64,000 bases of DNA, taken from the NCBI GenBank assembly GCA_937880095.1, contig CALFLK010000017.1, positions 85,497-149,496 on the forward strand. The letters run 5' to 3'. The DNA is from an uncultured Faecalibacterium sp. GTDB taxonomy: Bacteria; Bacillota; Clostridia; Oscillospirales; Ruminococcaceae. The position numbers were made by a program, and so were the translations under genes. How positions within the stretch are numbered: the first letter of the stretch is position 1; each line of letters opens with the position of its first letter. The notes under the pieces were generated by a model, which was not told the origin of the DNA, ran no database searches, and was given only the letters and a program-made list of their open reading frames with translations. Below, in pieces: positions 59,182-64,000 of the stretch.

Positions 59182-60260
59182 TTACGGGGTCAGTACAGCG
59201 TCAAACGCTTTTTCCAGAAGCTCCGCCTGTTGGTCTTGCTGACCATCCATCAGGTGAGCATACGTTCCCCATGTGTCCATGCTTTTGCTATGGCCGACAA
59301 GTTGCTTTACCATACCTTCCGGCAGCGTCTGAGCGACAGAAACAAAGGTGTGCCGCAGCTCATAAAGGGAAACATATGTGATGTTGTTGTACTCACAGAA
59401 CCGCCGCCAGTGCTTGCTGTATGCGTCCTGATTGCTAATTCCGAACACGGATTCTTGCCCGGCGGTTAGTTTCCACTGTTCACGCAATTCCTGTTGCGCT
59501 CGATCTGACAGCACGATGGTACGCACAGCGTTGCGGTTCTTGCCTTGCGTAATCTCTCCACGCACGTTGATGGCCCGAGAAACATGGATACGGTCCGGCT
59601 TGGTGTCCTGCCAGCGTAGACCCAGCAACTCACCAGGGCGCAGACCAGTTAGCACAGCAATACGATATGCGTGGACGTATGGATCTTGCATCACTACGCC
59701 ACGCTTTTTTGTTTCCGTGCAGGTAAACAGCTTTGCCAGATCATCCGGTTGCAAGATACGCTTGCACGGACGTGATGCTTCCGCAGGTATAACAAGGCTC
59801 TCCGGCCGCAGCGTGCTAAATTGATGCAGACGGCAGTATTTGCAAAAGGCGGTTAGGTCTCCGGCAATGTTGCGCAGTGACTTGGCGCTGAGATGTGATT
59901 CTGCGTAGGCGTTGTCTATTACAGCTTGCAGCTTTCCGTCCGTCAGGGCAGACAGCTTGCAATCGCCAATCACAGGCTCGATATTATTATTCCATCGGCT
60001 GCGGATATCACGAAAATAGCCCTGTGAAATGGTCTTTTCCTTACTGGCAAGGAAAATTGCACATAAACAGTACGAACCGTTGTTACAGGGCTTATTTGAG
60101 CGCCGTCCAGCCATGCATCTGCCTTTGCGTTGGCTTCGCGTTGCCCGGTGCGCCCCGGCTTGCGGCTGTAAAAGCTCTTTCGGACACCTTCACGCTGCAC
60201 GCTGATGCGCCACCGACCGTGCGCCGCGTCCCAGGTTGCTGTGTTGGTACGAGTAGACAT
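59182..60260 (-). pseudogene. int: Tyrosine integrase of the tRNA-Leu element, frameshifted
   Basis: Site-specific recombinase next to its tRNA target. The N-terminal arm-binding part (from ATG 60260 with AAAGGAGG: RWRISVQREGVRKSFYSRK) and the rest (core-binding SKEKTISQGYFRDIRSRWNNN and the catalytic domain) are in different frames, switching near 60054. One additional T in the TTTT of the coding strand (about 60053-60056) restores a 359-residue protein. Catalytic residues are intact: Arg in LTGLRPGELLGLRW, His-x-x-Arg region as LYELRHTF, GHSKSMDTWGTYAH with the nucleophile Tyr. The downstream frame alone (59182-60114) has an ATG but lacks the arm-binding domain. Either inactive or a base-calling loss. 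Confidence 0.85.
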
Positions 60261-60285
60261 AAAAATACCTCCTTTAGGGTACACT

Positions 60286-60315
60286 TTGACAAGCCCACCC
60301 GAAAAGAGGTATAAT
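60286..60315 (+). promoter_or_regulatory. Strong promoter divergent from int
   Basis: TTGACA at 60286-60291, 18-nt spacer, TATAAT at 60310-60315, both perfect consensus hexamers, pointing away from the integrase gene. Confidence 0.8.
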
Positions 60316-60320
60316 CACAA

Positions 60321-60398
60321 TGTTAGCTGTGGTTTTACCTTCGGGTAGACCGATCTGCTCCCCCGCTGCTTGCGCCAACAAGTTGCGGGGGATTTTTT
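60321..60398 (+). ncRNA. Candidate ~78-nt small RNA of the element
   Basis: A short unit between a perfect-consensus promoter (60286-60315) and a strong terminator. The RNA would hold a hairpin TACC-TTCG-GGTA (UUCG tetraloop) and then an 8-bp GC stem TCCCCCGC / GCGGGGGA (60359-60366 with 60385-60392) followed by T6. The only frame (ATG at 60320) has no ribosome-binding site and runs through the terminator. The unit lies between int and the 3' end of the Fic gene, antisense to neither start. It may regulate the element or serve its transfer; role unknown. Confidence 0.55.
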
Positions 60399-61614
60399 AT
60401 TCTTTGGGTTGTGATTGGCGTTCAAATTCATCCAAATTTAATTTGTAGAATTTTTCAGTTCCATTTTTTTCAACGAGCAATAGATTGTGAGTTTGAAGTG
60501 TGTTAAGGCGACTTTTTAAAGGCGTATAAGTCAAGTTCAGACATCTACTTAATTGTTTGGTGGAAATGCCCATTTCTGAGAAAAGACCAGCTTGTATTAA
60601 ATGATACACAAGGTCGCGGTAGCGCGGATTCTGTCCAAGGGGATGAGAGTCCAAAAGAATTTCAAATCTTTCTAGATCTGAATGACGCCGATCCAAAGCG
60701 TTCAATAATTGTTCCATTGCTTCCTGCAAAATTTCCAGAAAGCAAATAACAAAAGGAGTTAAATCTCCACGATTTTTAGAGTCGTTACAAATTTTGAAAG
60801 CATCATAATATGTTTTGATATTCGCCTTAATCGTGTAAGACAAACGGTAACTAATCAGGTAGTTTAATTCTTGGGCCAGCAGGTAGCTACTGATAAAACG
60901 TGACAGTCTTCCGTTGCCATTATAAAATGGATGAATATAGCCAAATAGATAATGAAACGCGCTGATGAGTATAAGAGGATCGCTTGCGTTTGAATTTAAA
61001 AACTGAAGGGATTTCTCCATTGTAGAAATGATATTTTCTTCAGGCATCAACCCTCTATGGATTTCTTTTTGAGCCGCATTGCTGACAGAAACAGATTCCT
61101 TTCTGAAATATTTTCCATCAGGTGCATCTTCGGGATTTTCCTCAACAACCTCTGAGAGAACGAGCTCGTTGTACAATTCGCGTATATCTTCGCAGGAAAC
61201 CAGATTATGCTTATCGCCATGTTGCAGCATAAGATATTTTCTTACTAATCCGGAGAAACGTTGCTTCTGATGGCTAGTATTAAGCTTCTCTAATACTTCA
61301 TTGATTTCACGGCGCGTGCTATTGACACCTTCAATGTCATTGGTTAGGACAATTTCATCGACCAGACACTTCCATGTAAAATGATCTAAGGCGACGCCAG
61401 GAAGTAGATTGCACAGATTGTCGATTTTCTTGTCATAATTTTGGATACTAATAATCAGTCGATATACTTCACCAGTTTGAAGAAAAAAGGCAGGAGATTC
61501 TTTAATAGATAAATCTAAATGCACAGACTCTGGATCTGAAAATCTTTTCTGATAAGTTTCTTCGTAGGAAGAAGGGTTTTTATAGAATAGTTTAGATAAA
61601 GGTTCGTACTGCAT
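60397..61614 (-). CDS. Fic family protein, class II
   Basis: 405 residues. The Fic motif HPFYNGNGRLSR (about residue 237-248) is complete, so AMP or another nucleotide could be transferred to a protein target. An N-terminal inhibitory helix motif, TNDIEGVNSTRREI (about 91-104), fits the class II (S/T)xxxE(G/N) rule. The C-terminal part (about 310-400) is a winged-helix-like DNA-binding region (STKQLSRCLNLTYTPLKSRLNTL). ATG 61614 is preferred to GTG 61623 because TTAGGTG provides a site at good distance. AT-rich compared with the chromosome; cargo of the element. It could be a toxin with its inhibitor built in, or a regulator. Confidence 0.88.
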   Translation of the reverse strand: MQYEPLSKLFYKNPSSYEETYQKRFSDPESVHLDLSIKESPAFFLQTGEVYRLIISIQNYDKKIDNLCNLLPGVALDHFTWKCLVDEIVLTNDIEGVNSTRREINEVLEKLNTSHQKQRFSGLVRKYLMLQHGDKHNLVSCEDIRELYNELVLSEVVEENPEDAPDGKYFRKESVSVSNAAQKEIHRGLMPEENIISTMEKSLQFLNSNASDPLILISAFHYLFGYIHPFYNGNGRLSRFISSYLLAQELNYLISYRLSYTIKANIKTYYDAFKICNDSKNRGDLTPFVICFLEILQEAMEQLLNALDRRHSDLERFEILLDSHPLGQNPRYRDLVYHLIQAGLFSEMGISTKQLSRCLNLTYTPLKSRLNTLQTHNLLLVEKNGTEKFYKLNLDEFERQSQPKE

Positions 61615-61822
61615 GAATATCACCTAACTCTCTAAATAATATAACTATAGCTAGTATAGAACTATAAGCTATAAGTATACCAACTTTTTTGCGCTATTTT
61701 AGTTGGTATGGTTATGGTTTAGTGTGTAATAATATGTTATTCATGTGAAATGAGTTAATATATTAAGACTGTAAGTGCTTAAAAAAGAGAACAAGGGACC
61801 CCAAAAGGGAGAGCCGGTTTTT

Positions 61823-61858
61823 AACGCCTTCGGTGCTGTAACACCGGGGGCGTTTTTT
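61823..61858 (+). terminator. Rho-independent terminator in the element
   Basis: Outer AACGCC / GGCGTT and inner CGGTG / CACCG pairing (61823-61854), then T-run. No rightward gene lies before it, so it ends an unidentified transcript from the 61700-61820 region. Confidence 0.75.
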
Positions 61859-61859
61859 C

Positions 61860-61888
61860 TTGATTGATATTTGTTGATGCGGTATACT
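61860..61888 (+). promoter_or_regulatory. Promoter of the second short transcript
   Basis: TTGATT at 61860-61865, 17-nt spacer, TATACT at 61883-61888. Confidence 0.6.
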
Positions 61889-61894
61889 ATTAGC

Positions 61895-61948
61895 AGTAGA
61901 CCTCGCCACGCCTCTCAACGATGCGTACCATGGCGGGGTCATTTTTTT
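61895..61948 (+). ncRNA. Candidate ~54-nt small RNA of the element
   Basis: Begins just after the promoter at 61860-61888 and consists almost wholly of one 10-bp stem GACCTCGCCA / TGGCGGGGTC (61899-61908 with 61931-61940, one T-G pair) and T7. No frame of protein character. It points at the 3' end of the small minus-strand gene 61956-62111, so it could also be a terminator for short promoter-proximal transcripts or an antisense regulator. Confidence 0.4.
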
Positions 61949-61955
61949 ATGTCCA

Positions 61956-62111
61956 TTATACCATATCAGCTATAGCAGGCTTTTCTTTTTCTGATATTGC
62001 TGCCTTGATTCGCAATAAGGCGGCAATATCGTCCAGATCATCGTTTAGCTCATTTGTAATGCCGCCATATAGGTGTAGGAGCTCGCCTGCCTGATTAAGA
62101 TTGTTGTTCAT
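61956..62111 (-). CDS. Small acidic protein, unknown
   Basis: 51 residues, MNNNLNQAGELLHLYGG followed by an acidic helix (NELNDDLDDIAALLRIKAAIS). ATG 62111 is chosen over upstream starts because TGAGG lies before it. It follows the S24 repressor gene by 7 bp on the same strand, so probably co-transcribed with it. No family recognised. Confidence 0.5.
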   Translation of the reverse strand: MNNNLNQAGELLHLYGGITNELNDDLDDIAALLRIKAAISEKEKPAIADMV

Positions 62112-62118
62112 TGCAACC

Positions 62119-62739
62119 TCACAATCCACGGCACAGGCCAACGGCCTTGCCTTCAATGTGTACATCGTTCATATCGAGGCCAATTCTAATAATAGATGCA
62201 AACGATGGATTTTCCGGCCGCAGCTCGATATAGTTGGGGTAATAATAAACGTGCTTTAAGGTTGCTTCGTCACCGATGCGCACTGCAGCTATTTCACCGT
62301 TTTCGACTTCTGGTTGTTTGCGGATGGCGACCAGATCACCGTCTTGGATGCGAGGTTCCATGCTGGCACCTTCACAACGCAGCGTAAAATCTGCGTGCCA
62401 CGCAGCGGGGACAGAAACTGTATCCTCAATATTTTCTTCTGCTGTAATTGGATTGCCGCAAGCAATACGACCAATCAGGGGGACGGTGTCCATTTCGGGC
62501 ATTGGTTCAAAGCCGGCAGGGATAGAATTGTCGTTATGGTTGCTCCAGCCCATCAGATACTGCGGAGTAGTGCGCAAAGCTTTTGCAAGCAGTGGCAAAC
62601 TTTTTGCGGGTACTTTTTCGATGTCGCCCTTTTCGTATCTATATATTGTAGCAGCAGAAATGCCGAGAGTATCAGCAAGCTGTTCTGCAGACATTCCAAG
62701 TTCCTTCCTGCGTAATTTAATTCGCTCACCGGTCGTCAT
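62119..62739 (-). CDS. LexA/CI-type repressor (XRE HTH plus S24 peptidase)
   Basis: 206-residue repressor of the element. HTH (about 3-60: ERIKLRRKELGMSAEQLADTLGIS, in part) and a C-terminal S24 peptidase domain: cleavage-site-like ACG (IACGNP, about 93-98), Ser nucleophile in CEGASMEP and the Lys partner in EATLKHVYYY. Such proteins self-cleave with RecA upon DNA damage. ATG 62739 has AAAGGAGG upstream; the frame extends farther but without support. Divergent from the cro-like gene, with shared operators in between. Confidence 0.9.
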   Translation of the reverse strand: MTTGERIKLRRKELGMSAEQLADTLGISAATIYRYEKGDIEKVPAKSLPLLAKALRTTPQYLMGWSNHNDNSIPAGFEPMPEMDTVPLIGRIACGNPITAEENIEDTVSVPAAWHADFTLRCEGASMEPRIQDGDLVAIRKQPEVENGEIAAVRIGDEATLKHVYYYPNYIELRPENPSFASIIRIGLDMNDVHIEGKAVGLCRGL

Positions 62740-62785
62740 AGTCTTGCCTCCTTTAGCTTTTACATTTTTAATCATAGCACGCCTA

Positions 62786-62885
62786 TCGCAAAAATGCAAT
62801 AATTTTTTGCAAAAATGCGAGAAAGTGATTGACTTTTGCAATATGCAGTGGTACTATAAATGCACAGCAACTCGCATTTATGCGA
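62786..62885. promoter_or_regulatory. Operator cluster and cro promoter, module A
   Basis: Three 14-bp sites of form TYGCA-N4-TGCRA: 62786-62799, 62807-62820 and 62872-62885 (the last perfectly symmetric, TCGCATTTATGCGA), plus a weaker copy at 62836-62848. Rightward promoter TTGACT (62829-62834), 17 nt, TACTAT (62852-62857) lies among them, with the weak site in its spacer: the classic repressor/cro switch. Confidence 0.75.
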
Positions 62886-62902
62886 GAGAAGGGAGTGACT
62901 TA

Positions 62903-63181
62903 ATGTACGTAAACGTAGCCAAGTTGCGCGGGATAATGCTCGAAAAAGGTTATACCCAAGGAAGTCTGTCTCAAGCAATGGGGATTGATCGCAGTACGCT
63001 TTCCCGGAAATTCCGCAATAGTGGTATGGATTTCACTTCTTCAATTTCTACAAGAACCGCGCAGTCCTTACATAAGCCCTTTTCATTTAATTTACGAAAT
63101 AAGCCACCTCTACCGCAACGAATACATTTTGCCACTTTTAACATCTCTCTTTCTGTTATCCCTGTGCTTCAAATTCGTTGA
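62903..63181 (+). CDS. Cro-like HTH protein, C-terminally altered
   Basis: 92 residues. The first 40 (VAKLRGIMLEKGYTQGSLSQ, then AMGIDRSTLSRKFRNSGMDF) are a typical phage Cro/XRE helix-turn-helix; the family then continues with a short helix (often EVNQI...L), but here the frame runs into unrelated Ser/Thr/Pro-rich sequence that is antisense to a zinc-ribbon gene. So the normal end was probably lost at a junction near 63030. ATG 62903 has GGGAG before it. Repressor partner of module A. Confidence 0.6.
   Translation: MYVNVAKLRGIMLEKGYTQGSLSQAMGIDRSTLSRKFRNSGMDFTSSISTRTAQSLHKPFSFNLRNKPPLPQRIHFATFNISLSVIPVLQIR
62971..63144 (-). pseudogene. Zinc-ribbon protein, truncated
   Basis: Leftward frame of 57 residues starting MLKVAKCIRCGRGGLFRKL, with GLCKDCAVLVEIEEVKS following. 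CxxC-x14-CxxC is the start of a larger phage/clostridial zinc-ribbon protein; about 40 residues in, it changes to sequence antisense to the cro-like gene and stops. It follows the ImmA-like gene by 11 bp, with AGAAAGAGAG upstream. The remainder is presumably lost at the junction near 63030. Confidence 0.5.
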
Positions 63182-63368
63182 TGATGACAGGATCTTGATT
63201 ATAGAAGTGTTCCAACTTGATGTGACGAACCTCATGCAAGGTGGCTTCCTTTTGCGCTTCTGGGCTTAAGCAGGAATTGATAAATACGAAAAAATCATCT
63301 TGCACCATGGCAGTTACACCACGGACACTGCCGGGCATTTCAATACCTCGTACAAATATTTGATTCAT
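63156..63368 (-). CDS. ImmA/IrrE-like metallopeptidase, short form
   Basis: 70 residues with HEVRH in TLHEVRHIKLEHFYNQD, the HExxH zinc motif of the ImmA/IrrE (M78) group, which cleave partner XRE repressors and lift element repression. It is much shorter than the usual 120-250 residues but has a compact core (ending NEFEAQG). GTGAGG precedes ATG 63368. It follows the XRE gene by 6 bp, the usual ImmR-ImmA order. Confidence 0.7.
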   Translation of the reverse strand: MNQIFVRGIEMPGSVRGVTAMVQDDFFVFINSCLSPEAQKEATLHEVRHIKLEHFYNQDPVIINEFEAQG

Positions 63369-63374
63369 GTGGCC

Positions 63375-63728
63375 TCACTTTCCTAGAGCAGCCTCCACGA
63401 TACGTACAGCACGTTCTACTTCTTCTTTGGTAGCTCCCTTTGTCAAACTGAACAGCATACGCATTTCGGGTCTGTTCTTTAGTTCCTCCAAATATTCACT
63501 CAGCTCGTCGTCCTCTAAGGCGGCGGGCTTTTCTTTTTTATCATCTTCGGTGAAATAATTCACGGAAACGCCAAAGTAATCCGCAATTTTCTTCAACTTA
63601 TCAATCTTTGGAACGCTCCTACCACTTTTCCAATCGCTCAAGGTGGATTGTCCGATACCGGTTGCCTTTGCGACTTGGTAAGCAGTTGTGTTGTGGATTT
63701 GCAATAGTTCAGCAAATTTATCATACAT
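63375..63728 (-). CDS. XRE-family repressor (ImmR-like), module B
   Basis: 117 residues: HTH (about 4-60: FAELLQIHNTTAYQVAKATG, IGQSTLSDWKSGRSVPKIDKL) and an acidic C-terminal helix region (about 70-117). With the HExxH protein downstream it forms an ImmR/ImmA pair. AGAGGTG precedes ATG 63728. Operators of the form CCGAAGTACTTCGG in the divergent region to its right are the likely binding sites. Confidence 0.88.
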   Translation of the reverse strand: MYDKFAELLQIHNTTAYQVAKATGIGQSTLSDWKSGRSVPKIDKLKKIADYFGVSVNYFTEDDKKEKPAALEDDELSEYLEELKNRPEMRMLFSLTKGATKEEVERAVRIVEAALGK

Positions 63729-63750
63729 TTTTGTGCACCTCTACGAAAAA

Positions 63751-63857
63751 CCGAAGTACTACGGAAATACAAAGCATAGACTATTGAAAATATCGGTTTT
63801 GCGGTGTATAGTATAGATGTACTTCGGAAAAACGATGTATATACCGGAGTACTTCGG
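63751..63857. promoter_or_regulatory. Operator cluster and rightward promoter, module B
   Basis: Sites resembling the palindrome CCGAAGTACTTCGG at 63751-63764 (14 nt, one change), 63814-63827 (right half perfect) and 63844-63857 (one change). Rightward promoter TTGAAA (63784-63789), 17 nt, TATAGT (63807-63812) overlaps them. Different in sequence from the module A operators, so the two repressors are independent. Confidence 0.72.
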
Positions 63858-63946
63858 CTTTGTTATTTGTGATTTTCGCAAATCCATAATATCACAAAAC
63901 CGAAGCAAACACAACTATAAAAGAACACAAAGAAAGGAGGCGTAAC

Positions 63947-64000
63947 ATGGCACAACTGTATACCTGTGCGGAAGTCGCTGAGCGATACAGCGTAAAAATC
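63947..64000 (+). CDS. Start of a DNA-binding/excisionase-like protein (partial)
   Basis: First 18 codons, MAQLYTCAEVAERYSVKI, at the right edge. TCAEVAERYSV is the usual opening of MerR/excisionase-type helix-turn-helix proteins. AAAGGAGG at 63933-63940 is an ideal ribosome-binding site. Rightward early gene of the element, controlled by the module B operators. Confidence 0.6.
   Translation, partial: MAQLYTCAEVAERYSVKI

Larger units (their letters stand above)
61615..61955. other. AT-rich spacer with two terminator-bounded segments
   Basis: 341 bp without a credible gene. It contains AT-rich palindromic repeats around the Fic promoter (61630-61690), a plus-strand terminator at 61823-61858, and a promoter-terminator unit at 61860-61948 described separately. 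Confidence 0.6.

Noticed and set aside
60045..60065. Programmed frameshifting in the integrase gene
   Set aside because: The T-run is not in a slippery register for the zero frame; integrases of this type are made as one frame.

Overview
The window looks like a chromosomal segment of a Gram-positive, anaerobic clostridial gut bacterium, probably an Oscillospirales member (Ruminococcaceae or Butyricicoccaceae type). The evidence is gene order and content: scpA-scpB-DUF2953-ytfJ/gerW-rluB, DUF512-der-plsY, yceD-rpmF, secG-rnr, yaaL-bofA, a T-box in front of alaS, class II GalT, an acyl-ACP thioesterase, and strong TTGACA/TATAAT promoters with intrinsic terminators. GerW- and BofA-like genes hint at a sporulation background. 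The genus assignment is inference.

Layout. 0-1.6 kb: two poorly conserved exported or membrane proteins, the first with a doubtful N-terminus. 1.7-13.3 kb: core genes (mtaB, D,D-carboxypeptidase, pgi, a P-loop protein, yceD, rpmF, DUF512, der, plsY, secG, rnr). 13.4-17.1 kb: yaaL-bofA, then a GltS-type carrier paired with an amidohydrolase. 17.2-20.9 kb: a decayed or error-rich accessory stretch (acetyltransferase with an internal TGA, a frameshifted exported protein, a methyltransferase with a broken start, an esterase, a DUF4250 protein). 21.4-25.6 kb: a SurA/PrsA-like membrane protein and a 1044-residue wall-anchored multidomain surface protein. 25.8-33.8 kb: rpmB, a site-2 protease, scpAB, DUF2953, ytfJ, rluB, and a three-gene biotin-dependent carboxyl-transfer cluster resembling the 12S/1.3S/5S transcarboxylase. 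34-41.2 kb: accessory genes (NERD nuclease-like protein, MATE pump with a riboswitch-like leader, orphan phage DUF6291/DnaD protein, AT-rich regulator plus zinc-ribbon pair). 41.3-46.4 kb: galK-galT, nagA and an acyl-ACP thioesterase. 46.4-58.9 kb: guaB with an independent upstream transcript, a class B PBP, T-box-alaS, HIT protein, phosphoribosyltransferase, comEC, holA, RNase M5-like protein and rluD-like protein. 59.0 kb: tRNA-Leu(TAA).

From 59.1 kb to the right edge lies an integrated element at the tRNA-Leu 3' end. It has a frameshifted tyrosine integrase, a class II Fic protein, two short promoter-to-terminator transcripts with no evident gene, an S24-type repressor with a divergent cro-like gene, and a second repressor module (XRE plus ImmA/IrrE-like). 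The modules meet at a junction where two genes appear truncated. The element continues beyond the window.

The most notable signals are: a probable guanidine-IV (mepA-type) riboswitch before the MATE gene; the transcarboxylase-like cluster without a membrane decarboxylase subunit; a ComEC whose C-terminal metallo-beta-lactamase domain has lost its metal motif; small RNA candidates at 46.4, 60.3 and 61.9 kb; the palindrome-controlled two-gene island at 39-41 kb; and a recurring pattern of single-base losses in or beside short homopolymers, which may be decay or assembly error.
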